Assembly: GCF_030819175.1 (NCBI RefSeq)
Contig: NZ_JAUTBJ010000002.1
Coordinates: forward strand, 692,001-756,000
From: Sphingomonas sp. SORGH_AS_0879
GTDB lineage: Bacteria > Pseudomonadota > Alphaproteobacteria > Sphingomonadales > Sphingomonadaceae
Reading direction: 5' to 3'
Length of the DNA stretch: 64,000 bases
The translations under genes and the position numbers were made by a program. Positions 39,191-48,523 of this stretch are shown here, one piece after another; positions within the stretch are counted from its first letter, which is position 1; each line of letters opens with the position of its first letter. The notes beneath the pieces are model-generated. The model saw only the letters and a list, made by a program, of their open reading frames with translations. It was not told the origin of the DNA and searched no databases.

Positions 39191-39475
39191 CTTCGACTTC
39201 GCTCAGCGCGAACGGGCAAGGTATCTTCCTCCCCCACCTCCGTTCGGCCTGAGCGAAGTCGAAGGCCACGGGATCTGTCTGCCTCCATCACGCCACCCCG
39301 TCGAAGGCCGGGGCCCCGTTGCAGTGCATTATCGATGGCGGGATACCGAAGCCACGCGCTCATCTTACCGCATTCTTCCAACTTGGTGGCACTTGGATCC
39401 CGGTTTTCGCCAAGCGCGCGCGATGGCTTGGAAAAACCCAATCCCGTGGCCTTGGACTTTGCTCAGGCTGAACGG
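39191..39475. repeat. Three copies of a dispersed 25-bp repeat
   Basis: The 365-bp gap 39121-39485 has no gene. It contains CTTCGACTTCGCTCAGCGCG (from 39191) and its inverted partner CGTTCGGCCTGAGCGAAGTC (from 39241), forming a pair about 50 bp apart. A third copy in direct orientation, CTTGGACTTTGCTCAGGCTG, starts at 39451, 11 bp before the end of the HerA-like gene. Further copies lie at 55020 and 55151. This is a REP-like intergenic family. Confidence 0.7.
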
Positions 39476-39485
39476 AGGAGGGAAA

Positions 39486-41096
39486 TTACCCCCGGAACAG
39501 GTTCCCCAGCACCCCCCGCACCACGGCGCCGACGATCCCGCCGCCAGCGCCGTTCGACCGCCGCCGCGAGCCGCCGCCGAATACCTGCTTGCCGATCTCG
39601 TTCGCCACCTGTCGCCCGATCGAGGAACTGGCCGATCGCGCCGCGCTGGTCGCCATCTTGGCCCAGGGCGAGTTCGCCGCCTCGCGCTGTTTCGCGATCC
39701 GCGCGCGTTCGGCGTCCTTCGCCGCCCTGGCATCGGCCTTGGCTTGTTGCGCCGCCTGTTTGTCCGCTTCGGTCGCCGCCTTGGCTTCGGCCGCAGCGGC
39801 GGCGGCTTCCTGCGTCTTGGCGGCGAGCAGTTCCTCCGCCGACTCGCGGTCGATCGCCTGATCGTATTTCGCGCCGACCGCATCGGTTTCGACCAGGACC
39901 TTGCGCTCCTCCGGCGTCGCAGGCCCGACCCGGCTGCGGGGTGGCGCGATCATCGTGCGCTCGACCGGCGAGGGGGAACCGTCGGGCTGGAGCAGCGAGA
40001 CCAAAGCCTCGCCGACCTTCAACTCGGTGATCGCGCTCGCCACGTCGACGCCGGGATTGGCCCGGAAGGTTTCCGCCGCCGAGCGCACCGCCGCCTGATC
40101 GCGCGGGGTGAAGGCGCGCAGGGCGTGCTGCACCCGGTTGCCCAGTTGCCCGGCGATCTTGTCGGGCACGTCGATCGGGTTCTGGGTGATGAAATAGACG
40201 CCGACGCCCTTGGACCGGATCAGCCGCACGACGCGCTCGATCGTGTCGACCAGCGCGGGTGCGGCATCGTCGAACAGCAGATGCGCTTCATCGAAGAAGA
40301 AGACGAGCTTCGGCTTGTCCGGGTCGCCGATCTCGGGAAGTTGCTCGAACAGTTCGGACAACAGCCAGAGGAGGAAGGTGGCGTAGAGCTTGGGGCTCGC
40401 CATCAACTGGTCGGCGGCCAGGATGTTGACGACGCCGCGCCCCGAATCATCGGTGGCGATCAGGTCGGCCAGTTCGAGCGCGGGTTCGCCGAAGAAATGC
40501 ACGGCACCTTGCGTGCGCAACTGGAGCAACGCGCGCTGGATCGCGCCGACCGACTGTTTGGACACATTGCCATAGGTGGTGGTGAGTTCCTCGGCCCGCG
40601 CGGCGCATTCGGCCAGCATCGCCTGGAGATCGTCCAGGTCGAGGAGCAGCAATCCTTCCTTGTCCGCGAGATGGAAGGCGATGGTCAGCACCCCCTCCTG
40701 CGTCTCGTTCAGCCCCATCATCCGCGCGAGGAGCAGCGGCCCCATCTCTGACACGGTGGCGCGGACCGGATGGCCTTGCGTTCCGAACAGGTCCCAATAT
40801 TGCACCGGTGCGGCCTCATAGGCCCAGTCAGTCAGCCCCAGTTCAGCGGCACGCGCGGCGAAGGCGGCATGGGTCTTGCCCAGCGCCGATCCGGCCATGC
40901 CCAGCCCGGACAGGTCGCCCTTCACGTCCGCGACGAAGCTGGGCACCCCGGCGCGAGAGAAACCCTCGACCATCGTCTGGAGCGTCACCGTCTTGCCGGT
41001 GCCGGTCGCGCCCGCGATCAGGCCGTGCCGGTTTGCGCGCTTGAGGTCGATCGTCTGCGGCTTGCCGCCGCCCATGCCGATGAAGATGCCGTCCAT
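39486..41096 (-). CDS. HerA-like/DUF853 P-loop ATPase (YjgR family)
   Basis: 536 residues. The Walker A motif ATGTGKT (about 30-36) follows RHGLIAGA, and Walker B is [25 protein letters not shown] is the sensor region. DUF853 proteins are predicted hexameric helicase-like ATPases of the HerA/FtsK superfamily, function unknown. After about residue 390 comes a long Ala/Glu/Lys-rich coiled coil ([20 protein letters not shown]), then Arg/Gly-rich ends. No nuclease partner (NurA) is adjacent. A strong terminator separates it from degP upstream. Confidence 0.9.
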   Translation of the reverse strand: MDGIFIGMGGGKPQTIDLKRANRHGLIAGATGTGKTVTLQTMVEGFSRAGVPSFVADVKGDLSGLGMAGSALGKTHAAFAARAAELGLTDWAYEAAPVQYWDLFGTQGHPVRATVSEMGPLLLARMMGLNETQEGVLTIAFHLADKEGLLLLDLDDLQAMLAECAARAEELTTTYGNVSKQSVGAIQRALLQLRTQGAVHFFGEPALELADLIATDDSGRGVVNILAADQLMASPKLYATFLLWLLSELFEQLPEIGDPDKPKLVFFFDEAHLLFDDAAPALVDTIERVVRLIRSKGVGVYFITQNPIDVPDKIAGQLGNRVQHALRAFTPRDQAAVRSAAETFRANPGVDVASAITELKVGEALVSLLQPDGSPSPVERTMIAPPRSRVGPATPEERKVLVETDAVGAKYDQAIDRESAEELLAAKTQEAAAAAAEAKAATEADKQAAQQAKADARAAKDAERARIAKQREAANSPWAKMATSAARSASSSIGRQVANEIGKQVFGGGSRRRSNGAGGGIVGAVVRGVLGNLFRG

Positions 41097-41133
41097 GCCC
41101 GCATCTTATCGCGGTGTTGGGCGACGGGAATAG

Positions 41134-41174
41134 GAAAAGGCCGCCGCATCATCGAGATGCGACGGCCTTTTCTT
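41134..41174 (-). terminator. Terminator downstream of degP
   Basis: AAAAGGCCG, then GCATC, pairs with GATGC and CGGCCTTTT across ATCGA, with a single-base bulge. The A and T tracts on both sides let it act in both directions; it ends the hflK-hflC-degP transcript. Confidence 0.85.
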
Positions 41175-41210
41175 CCGTCTTCCCCTGGTGAGGGAGGAAA
41201 AAGACGGGTG

Positions 41211-42740
41211 TTACTTGATGCGCAGCGGGATCAGGGCGCCCGCGATGCGACCGCGCGTGATCTGGGCCAGCACCTGCGGACGACCCGCCGACTTGGCCTC
41301 GGTCACGATCCGCTGGATGTCGGCGGCGCTGCGGATGGCGGTGCCGTTGATCGCGGTGATGACATCACCGCGCTTCAGCTTGGACGCCGCATCGCTCGAC
41401 GGATCGACCGCCGCGATCACCACGCCTTGAGTCGTCGGATCGACGTTGATCGCGCGGGCGATCGCGGGGGTCAGCGCCTGCACCGACAGGCCCAGCCCGC
41501 CGCCCGCCGTGGGGGCGGCCTGCGCGTCGTCGTCATTGTCGGGGAAGGCGTCCGAACCATCGCCCATCGTCGCGCGCAGTTCGTCGTTCGACGGACGGGT
41601 CGCGGCGGTCGCGGTCAGCGACATCGGCTTGCCACCGCGCAACACGTCGAGCTGGACACGACCACCCGGCGGGACATTGGCGATCAGATAGGACAGGGTC
41701 TGCTCGGGCGTCACCGCCTGGCCGTTGACCTTGGTGACCACGTCGAAGGCCTTCAGGCCGGCCTTGGCGGCGGGACCGTCCGGCTCGACCTTGGCGATGA
41801 TCTCGCCCTGGCCCTTGGGCACGCCCAGCGAGGCCGCGACATCGTCATTGACCGGGCCGCCGATCTGCACGCCCAGATAGCCGCGCTCGATCTTCTGGCC
41901 CTTCATCAGCCGGTCGATGATCGGCTTGGCGTCCTCCGCCGGGATGGCGAAGCCGATGCCGATATTGCCGCCCGACTGCGAATAGATCTGGCTGTTGATG
42001 CCGATGACGTTGCCGTTCATGTCGAACATCGGGCCGCCCGAATTGCCCTGGTTGATCGCGGCGTCGGTCTGGATGAAGCGGTCGTTCGCGCCGCCCTGGC
42101 CGGTCACGCGGTGCACGGCCGAGACGATACCGGCGGTCACGGTGCTCGACAGGCCGAAGGGCTGGCCGATCGCCAGCACCCAGTCGCCGGGCCGCGCCCG
42201 CGACGAATCGCCGAAGCGAACGAAGGGCAGGTTCTTGCCGTCGATCTTCAGGACCGCGAGGTCCGAGGTTTCATCGCGACCCACGACCTTGGCGGTATAT
42301 TCCTTGCGGTCGTTGAGCGTAACGGTGATCGAATCGACCGACGCCCCCGCCGCGCCCGGCGCGATCACATGGTTGTTGGTGACGATGTACCCGTCGGGCG
42401 AGATCAGGAAGCCCGAACCCAGCGACGCGCCCTCGCGCTTCTGCGGCTGCGGTCCGCCCTGGCCGCCGAACTGGCCGAAAAAGCCCTCGAACGGCGTACC
42501 GGCGAACGGGTTCGCCTGCTGCTTCACGGTGATCGACTGTTTGGTGGAGATGTTGACGACGGCGGGCTGGAGCTTGGCGACCATGTCGGCAAAGCTCATC
42601 GGCGCACCGGCGCGGGGCGCGACGGCCTGGATCGCGCCCGGCTCGTTCTGCGCGACCTGCGCGGTGCCCGGCTGGAGGGCCAGGGTCGCGGTCGCACCAC
42701 CGAGGAGGAGCGCACTGGTAATGGCGTAGGCGTAGCGCAC
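41211..42740 (-). CDS. degP: DegP/HtrA-family periplasmic serine protease
   Basis: 509-residue Do-type protease/chaperone of the periplasm. A signal peptide (MRYAYAITSALLL) leads the protein. The catalytic triad is His124 (TNNHVI), Asp160 (TSDLAVL) and Ser234 (GNSGGP). A flexible Gln/Gly-rich LA loop (about 74-104) precedes the protease core. Two PDZ domains follow: the first around 285-375 and the second at the C-terminus. The 108-bp gap to hflC and shared strand suggest it is the last gene of the hflK-hflC-degP operon, an arrangement typical of alphaproteobacteria. Confidence 0.96.
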   Translation of the reverse strand: MRYAYAITSALLLGGATATLALQPGTAQVAQNEPGAIQAVAPRAGAPMSFADMVAKLQPAVVNISTKQSITVKQQANPFAGTPFEGFFGQFGGQGGPQPQKREGASLGSGFLISPDGYIVTNNHVIAPGAAGASVDSITVTLNDRKEYTAKVVGRDETSDLAVLKIDGKNLPFVRFGDSSRARPGDWVLAIGQPFGLSSTVTAGIVSAVHRVTGQGGANDRFIQTDAAINQGNSGGPMFDMNGNVIGINSQIYSQSGGNIGIGFAIPAEDAKPIIDRLMKGQKIERGYLGVQIGGPVNDDVAASLGVPKGQGEIIAKVEPDGPAAKAGLKAFDVVTKVNGQAVTPEQTLSYLIANVPPGGRVQLDVLRGGKPMSLTATAATRPSNDELRATMGDGSDAFPDNDDDAQAAPTAGGGLGLSVQALTPAIARAINVDPTTQGVVIAAVDPSSDAASKLKRGDVITAINGTAIRSAADIQRIVTEAKSAGRPQVLAQITRGRIAGALIPLRIK

Positions 42741-42848
42741 TGGGCTAAGGTCCTCTCAATGAAGAAAATTCAGTTTGACCGTGGCCTATATGTCACGATT
42801 TTGCTGAACAACGCTTGAATATGAACAGGTCGAAAGGTGTATAAATCC

Positions 42849-43715
42849 TTATCGACCCGGCGCGGTGAATTCCTTCAGATAGCTGTTCTCGGGCGACAGA
42901 ATGATCTGGGTGTTGCCATGTTCCTGCGTGCTGCCGTCCGCGCCGAAGGTATGGCGATAGGACTGCATGGCGCGGTAGAAATCATAGAAACCCGCATCCT
43001 TGCCAAAGGCTTGGGCATAGATTTGCGCGGCCTGCGCATCGGCGTCGGCGCGGACGATCTGCGCCTGCTTTTGCCCCTGCGCGGCGATGGTGATCGCCTC
43101 CTGCTGACGCGCGGTCTGCATCCGGGCGAGCGCGCTTTCCAGCGGGGTGCCCGGTGGCAATTCGGCCTCCTTGATCCGGACATCGACGATCTGCACGCCA
43201 TACTGCCGGGCGATTCGGTCGAGTCGCACCTGGATCGCGTCCATCACCTGGCCGCGCTCCGGGCTGAGCAATTCGGTCGAGCGGCGCTTGCCCAGTTCGT
43301 TGCGCAGCGCCGAGCCGAAGATCGGGCGAAGCTGGTTGACGACGCCGTCGACGGTGCCCGCCGTCGCCAGCATCCGGCGCGGATCGACCACGCGGAAGCG
43401 TGCGAAGGCATCGACATTCATACGCAGCTGGTCGGTCGACAGGACCTGGGTCTTTTCCAGATCGAGATCGAGCACGCGCTTGTCGACCCAGACGATCCGG
43501 TCGACGAACGGAATGCGTGCGATCAGTCCAGCACCGCTCGCCCCCAGTTCCTCGTTTGGGCGATAGCCGTTGACGATCCGCCGCGGCTGTTCGAAGCGAT
43601 AGATGACCGCCTGCTTGGTTTCGGGCACGATGGCGAAGGTCGCCGCCGCGACGATCACCGCGACCAGCAGGGCGACACCCAGCACGATCGGGTTGCGAAG
43701 GGTCAGGCCGTTCAC
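42849..43715 (-). CDS. hflC: HflC, FtsH-protease regulator
   Basis: 288-residue SPFH/band-7 protein anchored by one N-terminal helix (residues 9-29), with its body in the periplasm. With HflK it forms the cage around FtsH that limits degradation of membrane proteins. The band-7 region runs about 30-215, including IVWVDKRVLDLDLEKTQVLS, and a coiled coil with ARQQEAITIAAQGQKQAQIV follows. The start overlaps the stop of hflK as ATGA (43712-43715). Confidence 0.96.
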   Translation of the reverse strand: MNGLTLRNPIVLGVALLVAVIVAAATFAIVPETKQAVIYRFEQPRRIVNGYRPNEELGASGAGLIARIPFVDRIVWVDKRVLDLDLEKTQVLSTDQLRMNVDAFARFRVVDPRRMLATAGTVDGVVNQLRPIFGSALRNELGKRRSTELLSPERGQVMDAIQVRLDRIARQYGVQIVDVRIKEAELPPGTPLESALARMQTARQQEAITIAAQGQKQAQIVRADADAQAAQIYAQAFGKDAGFYDFYRAMQSYRHTFGADGSTQEHGNTQIILSPENSYLKEFTAPGR

Positions 43716-44845
43716 TGGCCACCTCCCTGGGTGGTGGGGGTGGGCGTCGCGACTTCGGGCGGCGGCGGTGTCGGCCGCGCTTTGGACAGCGGCAGATAGG
43801 GGACGACGCCCGGTGCCTCGACGATGGTCTTGTCGGACTTGGCCAGCACGGCCTCCATGGTCTCGTAATACATGCGGCGGCGGGTCACTTCGGGGGCGAG
43901 GCGATATTGCTCGTACATCTTGTCGAACTGCGCCGCCTCACCCTGGGCGCGCGCGATCACCTGCTGCGCATAGGAGCGGGCCTGGTTCACATCGGCAACC
44001 GCACGCTGCTGCGCCGCCGTCACCTTGTTGAAGTCGTCGACGATCTGCTGCGGCGGGGCGGCCTGCTTGATCGCCACGCCCTGGATACGAACGCCCGAGC
44101 GATACTCGTTCAGGATCGCCTGGGTCATCTCCTGCACCCGCTGCTCGATATTGGTACGCCCCGAACCCAGCGCTTGGTCCAGCGTCGTCTCCGCGATCAC
44201 CGCGCGCATCGCGCTTTCGGCGGCGGCGCGGACGGTTTCCTGCGGCTGGGCGAGGCGGAAGGCGTAGTCGCGCGGATTGGCGATGTCCCAACGCACCGAA
44301 TAGGTCAGGTCGATGATGTTCTGGTCCCCGGTCAGGACCAGATTCGCGTCCGAGCCTTCGGGGAAATTCTCGGTACGGATTTTCTGCACGTCCAGCACGC
44401 GGACGCTGGCGATGGGAGCGGGGGCCGTGAACTGGATGCCCGGTTCCAATATGCCGGTATAGCGGCCGAAATAGGTGACGACGCCGCGTTGCTGCGGGCC
44501 GATCGGGTGGATCGAGGTATAGAGCACCCAGATGCCGAACAGGATCGCCGCGCCGATCGCCCAGAGCGTCCGGCCACCGGGCGCGCCCGGAATGCCGCCG
44601 AAGCCGCCCCCCGTGCCGCCGGGGCCTTCGCCCGGACCACCACCGCCGGCGCCGCGCGCCTTGCGGATGAATTCATCCAGCGCGGTGGGCTTGCCCGGTG
44701 CCTTGCGGCCACCCGGCGGCACCGCCCAGGGGTTGCGGGGGCCACCATCGGAGTCCTCGCCGGACCCGCCCCAGGGGCCCTTCGGCGTTTCGGCGGCTAG
44801 ATTGGGGGGGCGTTGAAACCGGCCCGTCAGCTTTCTCATGCTCAT
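43712..44845 (-). CDS. hflK: HflK, FtsH-protease regulator
   Basis: 377-residue SPFH protein, partner of HflC. The N-terminal cytoplasmic part (1-95) is Gly/Pro-rich (GGGGPGEGPGGTGGGFGG), then a helix (about 97-113, LWAIGAAILFGIWVLY), then the band-7 domain and a coiled-coil region (QRAVADVNQARSYAQQVI). ATG at 44845 (MSMRKLTG) was chosen; ATG at 44839 is equally possible as neither has a clear ribosome-binding site. Transcribed divergently from the mrp gene, 65 bp away. The end is Pro/Thr-rich. Confidence 0.94.
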   Translation of the reverse strand: MSMRKLTGRFQRPPNLAAETPKGPWGGSGEDSDGGPRNPWAVPPGGRKAPGKPTALDEFIRKARGAGGGGPGEGPGGTGGGFGGIPGAPGGRTLWAIGAAILFGIWVLYTSIHPIGPQQRGVVTYFGRYTGILEPGIQFTAPAPIASVRVLDVQKIRTENFPEGSDANLVLTGDQNIIDLTYSVRWDIANPRDYAFRLAQPQETVRAAAESAMRAVIAETTLDQALGSGRTNIEQRVQEMTQAILNEYRSGVRIQGVAIKQAAPPQQIVDDFNKVTAAQQRAVADVNQARSYAQQVIARAQGEAAQFDKMYEQYRLAPEVTRRRMYYETMEAVLAKSDKTIVEAPGVVPYLPLSKARPTPPPPEVATPTPTTQGGGQ

Positions 44846-44910
44846 CGTTATAGGAACGGTTCGCCGACAAAAACAGTGCCAAGCCGCGTATCGCATCCTA
44901 TCTGGCGGCC

Positions 44911-45861
44911 ATGAGCATCATCGAGACGGTAAAGGCGGCGGTGGCCGCGGTGGCGGGCAAGCGCGCGAATGTGCGGATGGAGGGCGCGCGGGCGGGCGTC
45001 GTCCTCGACACCACGGGGCTCGACGGCGCGGGCCGACAGGCGCTGGAGGAAGAGGTGAAGGCCGCCGCGATCCAGTCGGGGGCCGAGGACGTCCGCGTCG
45101 TCCTGACCGCCGAGAAGCGTGAGCGCCGGATCATCGCGGTCGCCAGCGGCAAGGGCGGGGTGGGCAAGTCCACCCTGTCCGCCAATCTCGCCATCGCGCT
45201 GGCGCGGGGGGGGATCAGGACCGGGCTGGTCGATGCCGATATCTATGGTCCGTCGCAGCCGCGCCTGATGGCCGCCGAGGGGGTGAAGCCGGTCGCGCAG
45301 GACGGCAAGCTGCAACCCGTGCCCACGCCCTATGGCGTGTCGTTGCTCTCGATGGGGCAGCTGGTCGAGCCGGACAAGGCGATCGCCTGGCGCGGGCCGA
45401 TGGCGGCGGGGGCGCTCAGCCAGCTGGTCGATGGCGACTGGGGCGCGACCGAATTGCTGGTGCTCGACCTGCCGCCCGGCACCGGCGACGTGCAGCTGAC
45501 CATGGTGCAGAAGCATCGCCCGGCGGGCGCGGTGATCGTCTCGACCCCGCAGGACCTGGCGCTGATCGACGCGCGCCGGGCGATCGACCTGTTCACCAAG
45601 GCGGGCGTGCCGATCATCGGGCTGGTCGAGAATATGGCGGGTTATTGCTGCCCCCATTGCGGCGAATATTCCGACCCGTTCGGATCGGGCGGGGCCGAGG
45701 CGGCGGCGGCGGAGCTGGGGATTCCGTTCCTGGGCCGGGTGCCGCTGACCATCGCGATTCGCATGGCGTCCGATGCGGGACAGCCGCCGGCGGCGGGGGA
45801 GGGGGACATGACCTTCGCACCATTGGCGAAGTCGGTGGCGGACTGGCTCTCGCGCGGATGA
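44911..45861 (+). CDS. mrp: Mrp/NBP35 family iron-sulfur carrier ATPase
   Basis: 316 residues (also called ApbC). It is a cytoplasmic P-loop NTPase that binds and transfers an Fe-S cluster to apo-proteins. A short MIP18-like N-terminal segment (1-65) is followed by the deviant Walker A SGKGGVGKST (79-88), DADIYGPSQPRLM and the C-terminal CPHC pair that bridges a 4Fe-4S cluster in the dimer. It starts 65 bp from the divergent hflK; a 94-bp gap precedes the next gene. Confidence 0.95.
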   Translation: MSIIETVKAAVAAVAGKRANVRMEGARAGVVLDTTGLDGAGRQALEEEVKAAAIQSGAEDVRVVLTAEKRERRIIAVASGKGGVGKSTLSANLAIALARGGIRTGLVDADIYGPSQPRLMAAEGVKPVAQDGKLQPVPTPYGVSLLSMGQLVEPDKAIAWRGPMAAGALSQLVDGDWGATELLVLDLPPGTGDVQLTMVQKHRPAGAVIVSTPQDLALIDARRAIDLFTKAGVPIIGLVENMAGYCCPHCGEYSDPFGSGGAEAAAAELGIPFLGRVPLTIAIRMASDAGQPPAAGEGDMTFAPLAKSVADWLSRG

Positions 45862-45955
45862 AACCGGCGGATCGTCGGGGCGTTGGAGCGGGATAGACCG
45901 CCCGCACCCCGTCGATCCGACAGGCCGAAGGGGCGGTCCGCCAAGGGGACCGTCC

Positions 45956-46390
45956 ATGCCGCTCACCGATGATGAGGATATCCGCGCTCTGTTGCAGGAG
46001 GCGCGTACCATCGCGCTGGTCGGCGCCTCGGATCGCCCCGACCGGCCCTCTTACGGCGTGATGAAGCGCCTTCAGGATCACGGATATCGCGTGATCCCGG
46101 TCAACCCGCAGATCACCGGCGAGCATGTGCATGGCGAGTTCGTCTTCCGCGACCTGGGCCAATTGGGCGACCCCATCGACATCGTCGACATCTTCCGCCG
46201 CTCCGACGCGGTCGGGCCCATCGTGGACGAGGCGATCGCGGTCGGGGCCAAGGCGGTCTGGATGCAGCTTGGCGTCGTCAACGAGGAGGCCGCCGCGCGG
46301 GCGGAAGCCGCCGGGCTGAAGGTCGTGATGAACCGCTGCCCCGCGATCGAACTGCCCCGGCTGGGTGTGGAGCCGGTCGGCCAGGACTGA
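45956..46390 (+). CDS. CoA-binding domain protein (YccU family)
   Basis: 144-residue Rossmann-fold protein related to the CoA-binding domain of succinyl-CoA synthetases. ALVGASDRPDRPSYGVMKRL (about 19-38) is the nucleotide-binding start; IDIVDIFRRSDAVGPIVDEA and WMQLGVVNEEAA are the family core. It ends with the cysteine-containing VVMNRCPAIEL. Function unknown. RBS AAGGGGACC precedes the ATG. Confidence 0.92.
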   Translation: MPLTDDEDIRALLQEARTIALVGASDRPDRPSYGVMKRLQDHGYRVIPVNPQITGEHVHGEFVFRDLGQLGDPIDIVDIFRRSDAVGPIVDEAIAVGAKAVWMQLGVVNEEAAARAEAAGLKVVMNRCPAIELPRLGVEPVGQD

Positions 46391-46409
46391 AACCATAACA
46401 AAGGGGAGA

Positions 46410-46679
46410 ATGGCGATGGTGCCGATCCTATTGATGCTGGCCGGTCCGCAAGGACATGCCGGCCATGCGATGACCCTGCCCCGACTGACGCCCGCCTGCG
46501 CCACGGGGGCCTGTCCGGGCACGGCGAAGCCTTCACCCTATCGCCTGGCGCAGGATCACGGCACGCCGATCGATTCCAAGGCGCGGGCCTTCGCCAATGA
46601 CGGCACGTACTGTGCCGTGGTCGGCGACAAATATTGCCGCAGCAAGCCGCGCACGCTGTTCCGCACCCAGATCGACTGA
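46410..46679 (+). CDS. Small exported hypothetical protein
   Basis: 89 residues. AAAGGGGAGA precedes ATG at 46410. The short N-terminal hydrophobic segment (MAMVPILLMLAG) may be a signal peptide. The mature part has four cysteines (two in the TPACATGACPG stretch, then YCAVV and YCRSK), which suggests disulfides and an extracytoplasmic place. It leads a run of three small genes of similar style (46410, 46792, 47201). Not recognised. Confidence 0.65.
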   Translation: MAMVPILLMLAGPQGHAGHAMTLPRLTPACATGACPGTAKPSPYRLAQDHGTPIDSKARAFANDGTYCAVVGDKYCRSKPRTLFRTQID

Positions 46680-46791
46680 CGCCCTAAAAATGACATAAGC
46701 GTAACGATGCTGACGGGCGTATCGTGGAACCGGGCATGATGCCCCGCGCCTGATCGAGATGGTCCGGGCGAACGCGATGCCGGGAGGTGTC

Positions 46792-47181
46792 ATGGTGGCG
46801 ATGACGATGGCGATGCTGGTGATGGCGGCGCCGGTTCAGGATGGAGCGCCACCGGCGGTCCCGTCGGTCGAGGCGATCATGGCGAAGACGCGCGAAGCGA
46901 GCGGGGTCCAGAAGCGCTGCGTCTACGACCCTAACGGGACCGACATCACCGTCTGCGGTCGCCGTAATGCCGATCGCTTCCGCATGCCCTTCGAAATCCC
47001 GCCGGAGCCCGGCGATCCGCGCCATGAAGGGGTGATGGATGAACGGACCAGGCTGCTCGCGCGCTCCAATTCGGTCAAGAGTATGTCGCCCTTTCTGGTC
47101 GGCGGTGGTCATGTCGGGGTCACGCTGGATACGAACCCCCGTGGCGGCGGCGGGCCGACGCTGCGCAAGCCTGCGCCATGA
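46792..47181 (+). CDS. Small exported CGRR-motif protein
   Basis: 129 residues. GGGAGG sits just before ATG at 46792; an upstream GTG (46759) lacks a site. The N-terminus MVAMTMAMLVMAAPVQDG is a short signal peptide. The motif CVYDPNGTDITVCGRRNADR (cysteines 15 apart) followed by a Pro-rich FEIPPEPGDPRHEG stretch recurs in the next gene. Pairs like this are frequent in sphingomonads; the function is unknown. Confidence 0.75.
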   Translation: MVAMTMAMLVMAAPVQDGAPPAVPSVEAIMAKTREASGVQKRCVYDPNGTDITVCGRRNADRFRMPFEIPPEPGDPRHEGVMDERTRLLARSNSVKSMSPFLVGGGHVGVTLDTNPRGGGGPTLRKPAP

Positions 47182-47200
47182 CGCGAAGGAGGAACGGCCG

Positions 47201-47635
47201 ATGATCGCCTTGTTGCTGATTGCCCTTCAGGCGAGCCAGGCCGCCCCGCCGCCGGTCGCCCCGGGCACGGAGCGTTTTTCGATCCTGGCGCGCGATCCCT
47301 GCCCGCCTTCGGCAGGCACCAGGGAGGATGTGATCGTCTGCGGGCGGCGGCAGGCCGACGACCGTATCCCAGACGTGCCGGGTGAGATACCGGCCGGCCC
47401 CATCCCCTCCAATCCGGAACGGACCGGGATCGGTGCGTTGCGGGCGTCGGGCACGCCCTGCGCGGCCAGCCAATGGGGATGTCAGACCGGGGTGAACATC
47501 CTGGGTCCCGCGATGCTGCTCGCCAACGAGGCGCGGATCGGGATCAGCAAGCTGGTCGACAAATCCCGCAACAAGAGCAACCGCGTTCCCATCGCGCTCG
47601 ATGGACCGGGGCCGCAGGGGCATCTGGAACCCTGA
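47201..47635 (+). CDS. Small exported CGRR-motif protein, relative of the preceding gene
   Basis: 144 residues. AAGGAGG precedes ATG at 47201. A signal peptide (MIALLLIALQASQAAPP) is followed by CPPSAGTREDVIVCGRRQAD, aligning with the preceding gene's CGRR motif, then a Pro-rich part (VPGEIPAGPIPSNPE). It adds a second cysteine pair (GTPCAASQWGCQTG) and a charged tail. The two paralogues lie 19 bp apart, so tandem duplication and divergence is likely. Function unknown. Confidence 0.75.
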   Translation: MIALLLIALQASQAAPPPVAPGTERFSILARDPCPPSAGTREDVIVCGRRQADDRIPDVPGEIPAGPIPSNPERTGIGALRASGTPCAASQWGCQTGVNILGPAMLLANEARIGISKLVDKSRNKSNRVPIALDGPGPQGHLEP

Positions 47636-47650
47636 TATCGCGTCCCCATT

Positions 47651-47817
47651 CCTCCCCGGCACGGGGAGGTGGCAGGCCGAAGGCCTGGCGGAAGGGGGGC
47701 TTCCCCACAGGACATGGCTGGCCGCACGCCCCCTCCACCATGCTTCGCATGGTCCCCCTCCCCGTGCCGGGGAGGAGCGAGAAGCACTCTATTCCTCCCC
47801 AAGCTCGGTTGGGGAGG
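47651..47817. repeat. Cluster of C-rich palindromic repeats
   Basis: CCTCCCCGGCACGGGGAGG (47651-47669) and CCTCCCCGTGCCGGGGAGG (47757-47775) bracket a unit containing GGCCGAAGGCC and CCATGCTTCGCATGG. A third stem-loop, CCTCCCCAA with TTGGGGAGG, is at 47794-47817. All lie between the convergent genes ending at 47635 and 47832 and probably end transcription or stabilise 3' ends. Confidence 0.65.
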
Positions 47818-47831
47818 GGAGGATCGGGTGG

Positions 47832-48401
47832 TCAGGCCCCGGCCTGTCGCCGCGCGCGTGCCCGCGCCGAGGGCGGCGGGGTGAACCAGTCGGTCAGGGT
47901 CAGGCCAGTCTGCGCCATCGCTCGCAATACGACCTGCCCCGCCGCGCGCGCATCGCTCAGCGCGTCATGGTGGCGATGCTCCAGGTCCAAGAAACTCGCC
48001 AGCGTGTTGAGCTTGTGGTTCGGCAATTCGGGCCAGGCCCGCCGCGCGATCGTCACGCTGTCCAGCCAGCGCGCGGCGATCGGGGGCAGGGCGTCGCGCT
48101 CGCACGCGCGGCCCAGTGCGCCCTTGTCGAACCCCGAATGCGCCACCGTCACCCGCCCGCCCAGATGCGCGGCCAGTTCGGGATGGAGATGCGCGAAGGT
48201 CGGCTTGCCCAGCACATGCTCCGCCGTGATGCCGTGGATGCCGATGTTGAAATGGCTGAACTCGTCGCACGGGTCGACCAGCGTTTCATAGGCCAGCACC
48301 TCGACGCCCGCCGCATAGCCGACGATGCCGATCTGGCAGATGCTGCTGGTACGCTGGCACGCGGTTTCGACGTCGATGACCACGAAATCGGGGGAGATCA
48401 T
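47832..48401 (-). CDS. DEDDh 3'-5' exonuclease (DNA polymerase III epsilon-like)
   Basis: 189 residues. Exonuclease motif I is DFVVIDVETACQ (Asp10, Glu12), motif II lies around VTVAHSGFDKGAL, and motif III is HHDALSDARAAG with the catalytic His and Asp, defining the DEDDh class. It is shorter than DnaQ (about 240) and lacks the polymerase-binding tail, so it is more likely a stand-alone exonuclease in repair or RNA trimming. The tail RARARRQAGA is basic. Confidence 0.9.
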   Translation of the reverse strand: MISPDFVVIDVETACQRTSSICQIGIVGYAAGVEVLAYETLVDPCDEFSHFNIGIHGITAEHVLGKPTFAHLHPELAAHLGGRVTVAHSGFDKGALGRACERDALPPIAARWLDSVTIARRAWPELPNHKLNTLASFLDLEHRHHDALSDARAAGQVVLRAMAQTGLTLTDWFTPPPSARARARRQAGA

Positions 48402-48523
48402 CCCGCCACTTTAGCGCCCTATCGCCATTCGAGCAATAAAAGGTCGCCCCATGGCTCGACAGCGACCGTTTCTATCCGCTACCCGCCGGGGCTCTACGAA
48501 CGCTCGGGATACAGGAAGACGAT

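Noticed and set aside
37420..39252. Plus-strand frame of 610 codons opposite the OPT gene
   Set aside because: Its low-complexity Gln/Arg/Asp/His content is typical of the antisense of a membrane-protein gene.
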